Origin: Massospora cicadina
Lineage: Eukaryota; Entomophthoromycota; Entomophthoromycetes; Entomophthorales; Entomophthoraceae
Assembly (NCBI GenBank): GCA_022478985.1
Contig: JAKSZP010000163.1
Coordinates: forward strand, 99,585 to 163,584
Direction: 5' to 3'
Length of the DNA: 64,000 nucleotides
Part shown: positions 11,743 through 21,810 of the stretch, in pieces
Layout: the number at the start of each line of letters is the position of its first letter
Position numbering within the stretch: position 1 is the first letter of the stretch
Program-made: the position numbers and the translations under genes
Notes under the pieces: generated by a model
The model's database searches: none
The model's input: only the letters and a program-made list of their open reading frames with translations
What the model was told of the DNA's origin: nothing

Positions 11743-12300
11743 TGTAGTGAGCACCAGCCTGTATTTCCATTTTTTTCACTTAATAATGCTATGCCAAAGA
11801 AACCTGACAGTCAATATTAGAAGCCATATAAGACGCATGACAAGCAAATTGTTAGTTTAAAAATTCCAAGTCACCACTTATGTCTCATCATTTAAAGAAT
11901 TTGTCCTATGGTTATTACGGCGAAAAGGACTTACTGAAGTCAATTATTAAAGCGAGATATAAAATTAACAATGTAACTTTTGTAGTATATAATTTGGGTT
12001 TGGATATGTAAAAATTTAAAATATATGCGCCAAAAGAAAAAGAACTAATAAAATAATAGAGGAGAACATCTGTATGGGAGGCTCTTGGTCAGGCAATGCA
12101 ACACATATAATATAATGCCTTTGTAGCATATTTTTGATAGGGCAGAGACTTATGTTAAAATCTTTTTAAGTCATATGAGACCTGTATTACTTATGTTATT
12201 GTTGATCAGAATCTTGATTCTTACCCTTTTGTTGGTTCATCTTAATTAATTGCCCTGTATGTCAACTTTGAAAAAAGCTACCGGACAATCCAATGATCCT
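11743..12300 (-). repeat. 5' LTR of gypsy A (right edge uncertain)
   Basis: The minus strand reads ...GGTGCTCACTACA ending at 11743, then GGGGGCTCAGCTGATGC as the leader. The same ...TGCTCACTACA end is found in the LTRs of gypsies B and C. No second copy lies inside the window, so the outer edge (about 12250-12500) cannot be fixed. Gag starts about 440 bases further on. Confidence 0.55.
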
Positions 12301-13990
12301 GATTTAGATTATACAGGTTTATATCATGGGGCTCTTAGCCAAATTGATCTGACGAAATTTTTCTAATGTTAATTTGAGCCATAATATCTTATGCTTTTTT
12401 ATGCGATTAATTAAATTAGCTTCTTCAACCCCCTTCTCAGTTCAAGGTGTCAATTTTGTTATGGGAGTCACATATTTTGACATTCTTTTCATCATTTCTG
12501 ATATCCAGATATCTGACAAATACCATCCACACTGGAATTTAGAACTGTATTCAATAATTTCGCCTTGTTGTCCAATATCAGCACCTTGCTGCATCCTACC
12601 ACATATCAACTAGGGGGAGTATCAAACTCAGTGCTCGCAATAAGTGATAAAGGTAAAAAGTTTTTGAGTTGGGTAACGTTAGATAATAAGACTCACTGTA
12701 TGATGTTAACACTTTTATTCCGTAAACAACAGTTAAAAAATACTAATAAAAGCATAATGAGACTTGAGTTGGTGTCATAGTCGTTCAAGGTCAGAAAATA
12801 ATGAGCTAATATCTTCATCTTTGGGAATATTTGGTTGTGTTAAATTTTGGGACCCAGTTTGCTAATACAAGACCTGACTTCATTTGTAGGTAAGCCAACA
12901 CCCTCAAGGGCAGTTACAGTCTACAAGGCAATGCTGGGTCCAAGTTGTTACAAGTGGCCTTTCAAGGGGGCTTTAAAAAGATTTAACCCAAGGAACTGGT
13001 CACCATATATCTTTTTCAGAATAAAATGACCAAATCAGATTTACAAATAATATGTTAAAACTTAAATATTAAAACTTAATAAAGAAGAGCAACCCAACAC
13101 CCTATCATTATCAGGGTGCTGCGTGTTAATGTGGGATTTGGGGAGATATTCCAAGCTGAATTAGATAGTCTTAGGGATAATTTCCTATATTGAATCCATA
13201 TATTAATGGGTTTGAAACCCCAATTTGCACTCTATGGTAAAGACCAACGCTTCCATGCTATTCTTGGGTCAATTTTTCCCAAAAATAAATGTCCAAATTC
13301 ATTTTTTTCAATTTTAGAGTGTGTTTCATGTCAATCCCCATTTTTGGCCTTTTCTTCTTGAATTCTTGCTCAAATTTGACTCAGGAAAATAATTTCCCCT
13401 TTATGGTTTGATCCTGTGGTAATGCCTGCTAGGCGAGAGGCGTGGGGCCTTAGTTATACAGGTTATTATTTTTCTATATTCTGCACAAAGTTGTTTGATT
13501 TGTTTACATAAAAAACTACAGATTTTGAAACTTGGATGTTATTGGGATGGGGGTAGTTAAGGGAAATCCATGTGGCAAACAGGGATGGGCAGCAGCAACA
13601 CATATCCCATACAGGGTATGCCCAGGTCTGAGATCTGGGTGAGGTAAATGCCTTGTAGTTTGAACACTTTTTTATTCTTATTGGATGCACACCCCTGTCC
13701 AGCTTGGTGTTTGATAATTGCGGCATTACACATCTGCACATATAGATATAGATAAATTCTAAATGTAATGCCAGTCCTATATGGCGAAGTTTCACACCCA
13801 TGAACTAATCACACAAAGAACATATCATATTGCCTGGGCTCATCCTTAAATATTAAGAAGAGATCAGCGTGCTATCAGCCAACTTTTACCCTATACAAAC
13901 CAGTTAAAATGGCACCAGACAGTCTCATTACTCCATATTTTACTAACAGAGGAAGTGCAAGGCATAGATGAGTTTTGGACACTAATGGAG
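12301..13990. other. Unassigned AT-rich interval
   Basis: Several open frames of 60-111 codons occur on both strands (for example 12374-12613 plus and 13801-13466 minus) but none shows a motif, codon pattern or neighbour relation I recognise. It may be the outer part of gypsy A or older repeat debris. Confidence 0.35.
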
Positions 13991-14013
13991 TTCAGACAGT
14001 AAGATGAGAATTT

Positions 14014-14355
14014 TTGGCTATCAAATCATTAATACCTCATTACTCCTTATCTGTAAGTCCCGAGGAACATCTCCTGGCCATTGATTGGGCTCTTTTCCTG
14101 TTCCCAAGTAAGAAGGTATCAAAGAGGGTGGCTTTACCCCTTGTTACCCAGGGCAACCTCGCCCACGTGGTAGACAAGCACTGGGTAACAGCTCTTTCAC
14201 TTCAAATTCCTCCCCCAGTGCCCACACTCACCTCATCAGAACTGGTACAGTTAATTGGGGAAATCTGCGCTGAGATCACTGAGTTGAAATTGATTGACCT
14301 GAAATTGAGTGGAAGTCAGCCCAATAGTCAGATTCCATGTAGTTGGAAAGGGTGA
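14014..14355 (+). CDS. Hypothetical 113-codon open frame
   Basis: I do not recognise this protein. It starts MAIKSLIPHYSLSVSPEEHL, is leucine-, proline- and serine-rich with a conserved-looking PPPVPTLTSSELVQLIGEI stretch, and has no membrane segment or known motif. It lies in a locally GC-richer patch upstream of the gypsy D pol remnant on the same strand, so a decayed D gag or an exon of an unknown gene are both possible. No promoter or splice evidence was seen. I treat it as an open frame, not a proven gene. Confidence 0.25.
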   Translation: MAIKSLIPHYSLSVSPEEHLLAIDWALFLFPSKKVSKRVALPLVTQGNLAHVVDKHWVTALSLQIPPPVPTLTSSELVQLIGEICAEITELKLIDLKLSGSQPNSQIPCSWKG

Positions 14356-15234
14356 AGACAGGCCCATCGGCCAGAATGCACAACAGTTTTAATTCAGCTA
14401 ATACTATGATTGAAAAAATCAACCCCCCTCAAAATCGTTGGGGATCATCCCCAATGGGCAGGTAACAGCATCAGACACCATCAACAAGGGTTCAAAGCTC
14501 CCTGCCAGAAAATTGGGCGTTGCACCTGATGCAACGCCTCTGACTGAATGAACAGCCCAATGAATGGGCATGGGTGGGTTGAGCATCCCAAACCTGTTCC
14601 CAACCAAATGGGTCCACCCATATGTGGGGTGGCCTTGGGGGATTCCCGCTACTCATCAGGTCAAATGCCATCATGCCACCATCAGAGATGTATCCAAGCT
14701 TCAGTTCAGAGTTTGAGGTCAAACTGACAGTGACTCAGCATACCACCAAATTTTTGATAACAGTTCCCAGTTAAATTATCTGTTGCCCATTCCCAACCAA
14801 TTTGCCATTTAGGTCAAACTTGCGGTAAATAACCTGGCTTGTTTCTTCTCTAAATTGACCACTATTTAATCAGTTGCATCGCGCTGAGAAAATTGTTGGT
14901 CAATTTTCTTTCCTAAATTTTCCATTAAAAAATTCTTCCCATAATCTAGTCTTTTTTATGTTGAAAAATAAACAACCTTTTTTCGCCGACCCTCACACCC
15001 CCCTCAGGGTTACTGGACATACTCTTCTGGTATTGCATTATGTGCCTGTATGAGATTCTGGCTCACCTGCAGATATTGGGGAAATTCCTTTCCAGTTCCA
15101 TATCTGTTGTACCAGCAGCAGTGCCTTTGGCATTCTGGTTTGCCGTTTGGGTGTTTTGGCACCTAGGCTGGCAGGCTGGTCTAATTCTTATTTGCTGTTT
15201 TCCTGACAATATCTGGCCAGTTAGAAGACAAGAC
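14356..15234. other. Unassigned, GC-richer stretch before gypsy D pol
   Basis: No domain recognised on either strand. It contains a perfect 9-bp hairpin at 14516-14538. Expected D gag and protease sequence could be here in unrecognisable form. Confidence 0.35.
14516..14538. repeat. Perfect short hairpin
   Basis: GGCGTTGCA, loop CCTGA, then TGCAACGCC: nine paired bases and a five-base loop, conspicuous in this AT-rich setting. No adjacent terminator or Helitron-type CTRR-T end was confirmed. Confidence 0.6.
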
Positions 15235-15440
15235 GGATAGGGCAATGGCCTTGTTTACTGAGTATAAGAATATATTTGTGAATTATGACTTCAATTGGGT
15301 TAAGTCCAGTTCGTGCTCTATCATATTTAAATAAAAGCAGCAAATGATTTGCCTTTATCCTATCCATTGGTCCAAGTCAGCGTTCAAAGTCAATAATAAA
15401 AAATTGATAAGTTGAACTAAAAGGGATTTCTGTTACCATC
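15235..15440 (+). pseudogene. Gypsy D pol, segment just before RT
   Basis: The translation contains DRAMALFTEYKNIFVNYDFN and, near the end, sequence corresponding to the ELxxxGFLLPS run that precedes the first RT motif. It stops abruptly where the gypsy B 5' LTR begins and its sense continues at 27072. Position and wording match the B segment around 18510-18720. Confidence 0.55.
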
Positions 15441-16152
15441 TGTCAGACAAGTGTAAGTCTGATATTGTGATAAGAGCGTTATGGATGAAGATGATGGTAA
15501 AATTGGCCAAAAGACCCTGGCCAATTTGTGGTGGAATCCATTGAATTGGGGTATAATTTTTTAAATACTATTCAAATTACCCGAATAGTTTGAGTTTAGG
15601 GAGCTGGATATTTGGACTCATTGGTGGAATCAAGTGAGCTCTTCTGAGGTCCCTCCCCGCTTTATCAAGTCTAGTTTAAAACCAACACCTAAGCGGGGAC
15701 ACCCCCTTTTATAGGCTTGGCGGTGGTCCCCAAGATGCAACAATTTTTAGCTAACAGGGATTGGCTGAAATATAATAAATTGTTGCCCCATTGGTACGTA
15801 TTGTCTACTTCAAATTCCCCATCCGTCATTCAGCCAAAGTGAAGCGAGTTTTCTGATCTTTGATAAAAAATCGCATCTTTTCTTATTTAAACTGTAACAA
15901 GTCGTTCTGACTTATCATTTAATTCCCTTTGACCCTTGATACAGTTTAAATACTGACTGTTTAGATATCAAGTTTTCGTTTTTTCTTTCCCCATGGCACT
16001 AATAAAACTATAAAAATACAACTTTTAAGTTTTAAGTATTCATTTTTTTTATTATCTTCAGCGGTTTAAATCTCCAATTTGTTAGAGTTTAGGCTCAAAT
16101 TGCACCAGCGAGCTTAAAATATTTTAAAATCCAACAAATGTTGCTCACTACA
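15441..16152 (+). repeat. 5' LTR of gypsy B
   Basis: It begins TGTCAGACAAGTG and ends GCTCACTACA (TG...CA), 712 bp. It aligns along its whole length with 21088-21648 plus 26937-27071. It contains a CCCCCTTTTATAGG-type TATA region near 15700. At its end GCTCACTACAGTGAGC forms a short palindrome spanning the LTR/leader junction. Confidence 0.88.
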
Positions 16153-16187
16153 GTGAGCCCTGTTCACCACAAATCTTCTGTTTACCT

Positions 16188-17050
16188 ATGTCAACTGCAT
16201 CTGAATCCAATTTAGCTGCTTTAGAACGACAGTTAGCTAGTGCTTTGTGTCACCTTAAAAGGCTTGAGCAGCACTCTTCTCAAGGCTTTTATGGGGCCTC
16301 CCCACCATCCATAAACCCCCTCTTCGAGATAAGTTTATACCTGGTATGGGCAGTATAGCAACTTTCCTGTATATTTATGAATTAGTAATGGAAGGAGCGG
16401 CTGACCAGCAAAAACTCAGTTACATCTTCCCTTTCTTGAGTTGTATGGCTCAAGTAATAATGGTTCCTCACATGGTCAATCTCAGAACCTGGCCGTAGGT
16501 TAAAAAATCGCTTAATGAGGAGTTTATATTCACACAAAGCTTTAAAACGGAAAAAACAGGCCTTTAGGTGCCTTGGTCTGAAAGAGGAAAAATCGACCCC
16601 CCTTTTGTTGAGAGATTTTAAAGTAAAAGTCATTCTTTGTTGTTGGCAAAAATGCTACACCTAGATGCTGCCATTGCTGCTATTTTGGCTTGTTAAGCGC
16701 CTCTTCCCCCCTTGGCGCTGCATATATCTTTAGTCAAGCGCACCTTCAATACATGTAAGTGATAATAAAGAGGCCTTATTAGCGGTGGCTAATACTATAA
16801 AAGTGATGCTAAGCCTGGAGTTATGAGGCTTGTTTCACTATAACCTCTCCAGCTTCTTCTATAGCTATCTCTCTTTTAAATCTACTCCCAAGGAGTTGCT
16901 GCAACAATATGTTCCTCCAAGTGAAGAGAAAAAGATGATACTAGCAGTGACGGGGCAGTGCTCACCTCCATCTTCAGCTCCCAAAGAGCAGCTGGTGAAG
17001 TTGGCTTTACTTTCCCTGTTCTTCTCTGTCATTAGAGAAGCCTTCTAAAG
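16188..17050 (+). pseudogene. gag of gypsy B
   Basis: The ATG at 16188, 36 bases after the LTR, starts MSTASESNLAALERQLASAL, a probable short coiled coil. A capsid-like segment GSIATFLYIYELVMEG, then IFPFLSCMAQVIMVPHMV, follows near 16345-16480 and matches gypsy A gag. Stops and shifts follow (for example near 16496). No CCHC knuckle was found. The structural role is inferred from the family. Confidence 0.65.
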
Positions 17051-17639
17051 TGCCTCAATTGTCACGTCCTGCTAAGGCAATATCTCTATCCCCTTTGGCA
17101 TCTCCTCTGGTCAACTATAGCATAAAACCTGTAGCAGTGGGGCAACCCAAACCCCCTACAACAAAGGCTAAGTATAGAGCAGTAACGATTACAGCGTCTC
17201 CTAAAAAATTACCCAGGTGATTGAGCGGCCCCAGGAACCCACTTGCAATAAGGGAAGCCCTGACCTTACCTTTCAACCTATGGAAGCTTTGACGTACATT
17301 GAAATCAATCTGATGATGAATTTGAAGTGGATTGTGAGAATGTCGGTCACTATGTCTTAAGAGACCCTTCTGACGTAAAGGTACCCAAAAGTTTGAACCC
17401 TGATAGAGTGATTGGACTAGAATTCCTTGCAAACGTATCTCCGCCAAGTGTTGAGGGGATTTGAGGTCATTGACACTGCAAGTGATGCTGACCAGTTTAA
17501 TGAACCTTGATCCGCCCTAACCAGTGTGTTCATACCCTGAAGTCTATCCAGGAGTAATATACTGAAACAGCCAAAACATGCCTCTACTCTTAAATTAAAG
17601 GATGTTATCGCTCTTTCCCCTAAATTTGGTGGAACCTTA

Positions 17640-17960
17640 ACCAAAGTGGATATTGTAGTAAATGGAGTGCGGGTTAGGGCTATCCTTGACACTAGGTCCC
17701 CAGTAAACGTTGTGTCGTCATAATTTATCAAAAAAATTAACTGGCCCCAAACCTTGACTACAATCAAGAGTTTGTGACTGCAGGCTTAAACAACACCTGC
17801 TCCATTGTGGCGTAATCTTCTCTGCACATCCTTTTTGGGAAGCTCATCCTGTCAACTCCAGCAGCGGTGGCCATAAATAATCATACTTATGATATACTCA
17901 TTGGTACCCAGTTAATGATCAAGTATGATGGGATTATCAACATGAATCAGGGATTCTCTC
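17640..17960 (+). pseudogene. Aspartic protease of gypsy B, active site mutated
   Basis: VDIVVNGVRVRAILDTRSPVNVVSS is the retropepsin active-site region, but the D-T-G triad reads D-T-R at 17688-17696 (GGG to AGG). Further on GKLILSTPAAVAINN and GTQLMIKYDGIIN represent the C-terminal half. Loss of the active-site glycine plus downstream stops make it non-functional. Confidence 0.7.
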
Positions 17961-18085
17961 ACTGCTTAACTACGAGGTCCCCCTGATTTTAACCAATGAG
18001 GTGCTTAAAAAATATTTGTTTGCACAGTTGAGCATCCTGTTCCGCTTTGTCCCTACATTATACCACCACAGGATGACATACCAAA

Positions 18086-18388
18086 ATGTTGCCTCAATTA
18101 GTGGACGCCTTAAAGGGTATAACATTTTATGCTTCTGAAGAAGTGGTCATCAAGGATGGTGAACAAAGGGTAGTTGGCATGAAAATCACCGTGCAATTCC
18201 CACACAACTGCCTACTGCACCCAATTAGCATTGATGGACTTAGTCTTTTGGACCCCAGAGTATTGCCAGGCGTTCTAGACCCAGCTTATCAGCTACCAAT
18301 CAATCTCATGTTAGGGGAAACTCACCAACAAAAACATGGTCTTCAAGAAGTATCAGAAGATTGGACGAGGCATGTTGTACCTAATTAG
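18086..18388 (+). pseudogene. dUTPase-like domain in gypsy B pol
   Basis: A 100-codon open frame between protease and RT. It reads ITFYASEEVVIKDGEQRVVG, then VQFPHNC, ISIDGLSLLDPRVLPG and GVLDPAYQLPINLML, followed by a glycine-containing tail. These match the order of trimeric dUTPase motifs: the A-G-x-D-L-x-A strand, the I-P-x-G-x-x-x-V-x-T-G-I turn, the x-R-S-G-L loop, and G-V-I-D-x-D-Y-x-G. The aspartate and tyrosine of the last motif (18269-18289) are present; the R-S-G serine loop and the first-motif aspartate are not clearly kept. The family hydrolyses dUTP to keep uracil out of new DNA. Gypsies C and G have a comparable segment in the same place. Catalytic competence is not claimed. 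Confidence 0.6.
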
Positions 18389-18529
18389 GATATTACACAA
18401 GTTCACTGTATATGGTCTATGGCTGATATGGGCCTATTTCTGATCAATCGTTATGTACTTTGCCCATTGTTCAAATCTTTGATGATTAAACACTGAAGAG
18501 CTTAATAAAGTTCTTAGTTATGTTGACTC

Positions 18530-19390
18530 CTATAGCGCTATCTTCTCCAAATATGATAACGACTATGGGCACATGAAGGGTTGGACTCATAACATTGACG
18601 TTGGTGATGCTCGTCCTATCCGCTCCAAACTCTACTGTAAATTAAAAGTTGAGGAGCTAAAGATGTGGATGGAGCTCAAACAGTTGTTTGACGCTGGGTT
18701 TCTAGTACCTTCATAAAGCCTTTGATTGTCCCCTCTTCTAATTATAAAAAAAGAAAAACGGAGGTTATCAGGTGTTATGGACTACCATAAGCTGAATACC
18801 CTTACCAAGAAAGACATATACCCAATTCCCCAAATTGATGACACTCTGGCGCAGCTATCTGTGTCCAAGTTCTTCTCCGCCATGGACTTAGCTAGTGGAT
18901 ACTGGAAGATGGATCTTTCTTCACAAGACCAGGAAAAGTACGCCTCTATCTGTAGTGAAGGCCTTTTCTAACCCACTCAATCACCCCAGGAGTTATGCAA
19001 TGCACCTGCCACTTTTCAATGGGAGATGGATCATATTCTTCAGGATCTTAAGATCAGCTGTGTGGTTTTATAACTTGGTGACATCACAGTATTCTCCAAG
19101 ACCTTCAACAAGCAACTCAAACATCTAAAAGAAGTGTTAAGGCGTTTGCGGGCATCCACATCAATCTAAAGCCATCCAAATTTACTTTCTTCCAAAAGAA
19201 GTTGAATTTCCTTAGGCACTATATATCTCAAGAAGGGATACAACCCCTTCGAGATAAGGTGGAAGCGATGAGTAAGATGGCTGAACAAAACCCTTCAAGA
19301 AATTCAAGTATTCTTAGGCACTTGGGGTACAACCATCAATTCATCCCCAAGTTTGCCCAGCTTAGCGAGTCGCTCATACATTCTTAGCTA
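18530..19390 (+). pseudogene. Reverse transcriptase of gypsy B
   Basis: Segments in order: IDVGDARPIRSKLYC (about 18595), ELKQLFDAGFLVPS (18675), IKKEKRRLSGVMDYHKLNTL (18745), KKDIYPIPQIDDTLAQL, KFFSAMDLASGYWKMDLS (18870-18920), NAPATFQWEMDHIL (19000), the catalytic box now reading stop-L-G-D (19071-19082) instead of YLDD, then ITVFSKTF and the thumb KLNFLRHYISQEG (19200). The mutated catalytic box and several stops show decay. Confidence 0.85.
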
Positions 19391-19439
19391 AGAACATCAG
19401 TTCCATTGAGGGTGCTAAAAAAAGGCTGTATTTGAGACA

Positions 19440-19960
19440 CTGAAGGTTCTAAGTAAAAATGCCTATTCTCCATCATCCTGACTATGGAAAGACATTCGTG
19501 TTGTTCACAGTTCCTCCAATTATGCTGTTGGAGCTATCTTGGCTCAATTGTATGAGAGTGAAGTCGATCATCCAGTGTCCTACTTTAGCAAAATGCTGTC
19601 AAAAGCTGAGCGCAACTACAGCGTCACTGAGAATGAGTTCCTAGCTGTCCTACTCGCACTAAAACACCACTGCCCATTCCTATATGGGTTTTTTTCAAAG
19701 TGATCACAGACCACGCCTCTCTAAAGTAGTTGCAGAATATGAAAGACCTCATGGAGCGGTTGTCTCGCTGGTTCTGAAGCTCCAGCATTATGATATGACA
19801 ATTGAGCATTGGGCAGGAATGCGCCACATGAATATAGATGGGTTAACGCGGTTGCCCATTCTTTACTTGGACAATAGTGAAGCTAAGAGGTTACATGATC
19901 TCCTCATGACTCCTGAGACGTGGGCTGTAGAAGATGAGCTAGTACAAAACTGCTAGCTTG
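19440..19960 (+). pseudogene. RNase H of gypsy B
   Basis: The sequence includes HPVSYFSKMLSKAERNYS and TENEFLAVLLALKH (about 19570-19675), then HASL and the L-x-H-Y-D-M-T-I-E-H-W-A-G-x-x-H-x-x-x-D-x-L-T-R-L segment at 19780-19855, the standard end of gypsy RNase H. Frameshifts separate the parts. Family role: degrade the RNA of the RNA/DNA hybrid. Confidence 0.75.
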
Positions 19961-19969
19961 GCACTCCCG

Positions 19970-21050
19970 CAACATCAAGGTGGAGAGCGGTAAGTTATAC
20001 AAGAAATTAAGAGTAAACTGGTTGCCCTATCTTCAGCCATCTGAGCGAGTACCCGTGATTATGGAGTCTCACACTATCATGGGCCATGGTGGAGTCCAAA
20101 AACCTATGAGTGGGCTAAAGAGCTGTATTATTGGGAGGGCTTCAAGGAGACTATAGCTGAGGTACTGTAAGCTTGTCTGACCTGCAAAAAACAATCCAGC
20201 TTCAAGACCCATTATCAGTACCAACCTACGACACCCCAACCCTTTTAAACCATAATTTTGGATGTGGTAGGTCCGCTCTCTCAGACTAAAGTGGCAATTG
20301 ATATATTATGGTTTTAATAGATCATTCCATTAAATGGGTTGAAGCTGTGCCTCTCCCCGCTCAGACTGTAAAGCCATGGTTACTTTCTTGTATCAATAGA
20401 TTTTTACGCGGCATGGTTGCCCCAAGGTCCTCCTTTGTGACATCGGAAAAACTTTACTTCCATAGTGGTAAAGCTTATTGCCACCTCCATGGGGACACAA
20501 CAACTTTTATCAGCCCCTATAATCCATCTAAATGGTGATGTCAAAAGAGTTAATGGGACCCAGGTCTCTATACTTCAGAAAATGGCCAGTTCAGACCCTC
20601 TCCACTGGGACCTCTACTTAACCAGTGAACTCATGGCCTATTATATTAGTTACCATTGTATCATTAGATTTCCCCTTTCCATGTGTTATATAGGCGAGAA
20701 CCTGGGGTACCAGCTTTATTGGCCAAAGATTTCTTCTCTGAAAGGACTGATCCTGAACAAGACATGAAAAAGTTGGCCTAGAGCATTATCCAATTGCAGT
20801 TCAAGGCTATGACTAACTTGGAGAAGACTGTTACTAAAGAAGGTCAAGCTGCCAATGAGAGCCGGGCCCCTCTTCCATCCTTCCAAATATCTGACTTGGT
20901 ACTGTATTACCACAATCGGATTGCTCCTAGGAGTGAGAAGCTTGTAAATATCTGGGAGGGCACATTTGTAGTCACATTTAGGCTAGGGGATGAATACTCC
21001 ATTAATCCCTTGCTACTGGAGTCACCATCAACTAGTACATGACCAGTATT
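19970..21050 (+). pseudogene. Integrase of gypsy B
   Basis: The N-terminal HHCC zinc region lies around 20060-20190 (H-T-I-M-G-H-G-G ... CLTCKK). The core follows with I-D-H-S-I-K-W-V-E-A-V-P-L (20310-20350) and a decayed strand about 20400-20440 where D-N-G-T-x-F is expected. The C-terminal part holds SDLVLYYHNRIAPRSEKLVN and IWEGTFVVTFRLGDEYSI (20890-21005), typical of the SH3-like DNA-binding end. No chromodomain is apparent. Confidence 0.75.
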
Positions 21051-21074
21051 TATGCCTTTACTCTCCCTAACGCT

Positions 21075-21087
21075 TTTAAAGGGGTAC
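21075..21087 (+). promoter_or_regulatory. Polypurine tract of gypsy B
   Basis: TTTAAAGGGGTAC lies immediately before the 3' LTR and would prime plus-strand DNA synthesis. Gypsy C has a comparable tract (AAGGAGGGGGTAA). Confidence 0.6.
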
Positions 21088-21648
21088 TTTCAGACAAGTG
21101 CAAGTCTGATATTGTGAGAAGAGCTTTATGGATTAAGATGATGGTAAAGTTGGCCAAAAGACCCTGGGCAATTTGCAGTGGAATCCATAGAATTTTGGGC
21201 AATAGTTCTTTAAATACTATGAATACTAGGCCGAATAGTTCAATCTTAGGGAGCCAGATTATTCTGACTCATTGGTAGAATCAAGAGAGCTCTTCTGAGG
21301 TCCCTCCCCGCCTTATCAAGTCTAGTTAAAAACCAACACCTAAGCGGGGACCACCCCCTTTTATAGGTTTGGCGGAGGTCTCCCAAGATGCAACAATTTT
21401 AGCTAACAGGGATTGGCTGAAATATAATAAAGTGTTGCCCCATTGATAAGTATTGTCTACTTCAAATTACCCATCCGTCATTCAGCCAAAGTGAAGCGAG
21501 TTTTCTGATCTTCAATAAAAAAATCGCATCTTTTCTTATTTGGACTGTAACAAGCCATTATGACTTAACATTGACTTTTGACCCTCGATAAAGTTTACAT
21601 ACTGATCAGTTGGATATTAAAGGGTTTGTTTTTTCTTTCCCCCGTGGC

Positions 21649-21665
21649 ACTATAGAACTATAATA
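21649..21665. repeat. Target-site duplication of LINE copy 2, left
   Basis: actatagaactataata, matched at 26937-26953 with one difference (g to a). Confidence 0.88.
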
Positions 21666-21810
21666 TGAATTTATATTTAAATTTAAATTTAATGCGAGGA
21701 AGGCCGACCATGGGATGGACACTTCCAAATTTGACCCAAAAAACAAAACTTAGTAACAGGAAGGCACCCCAGAGAAGCGATGCTATCTCTTGTTGCCAGC
21801 GGGAACGCCA

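Larger units (their letters stand above)
1..12300 (-). mobile_element. Ty3/gypsy element A, decayed, interrupted by LINE copy 1
   Basis: Minus-strand LTR retrotransposon read from the right: 5' LTR (from 11743), gag (about 11300-9700), protease (about 9420-8991), then after the LINE insertion reverse transcriptase (about 2230-1540) and RNase H (about 1170-940). It continues off the left window edge, so the 3' LTR is not visible. I could not place integrase motifs in 1-900, although integrase is what should follow. The coding frames carry many stops and frameshifts, yet the RT YLDD box (1646-1657) is intact. The stretch 2240-3007 gives no clear domain. The right edge (about 12300) is a guess from LTR lengths of related elements. 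Confidence 0.75.

Noticed and set aside
16382..16633. 83-codon minus-strand open frame
   Set aside because: Antisense shadow of gypsy B gag; the plus strand has the capsid segment shared with gypsy A.
17115..17767. Two overlapping minus-strand frames of 110 and 116 codons
   Set aside because: They oppose the gypsy B gag/protease region, which has recognisable plus-strand motifs.
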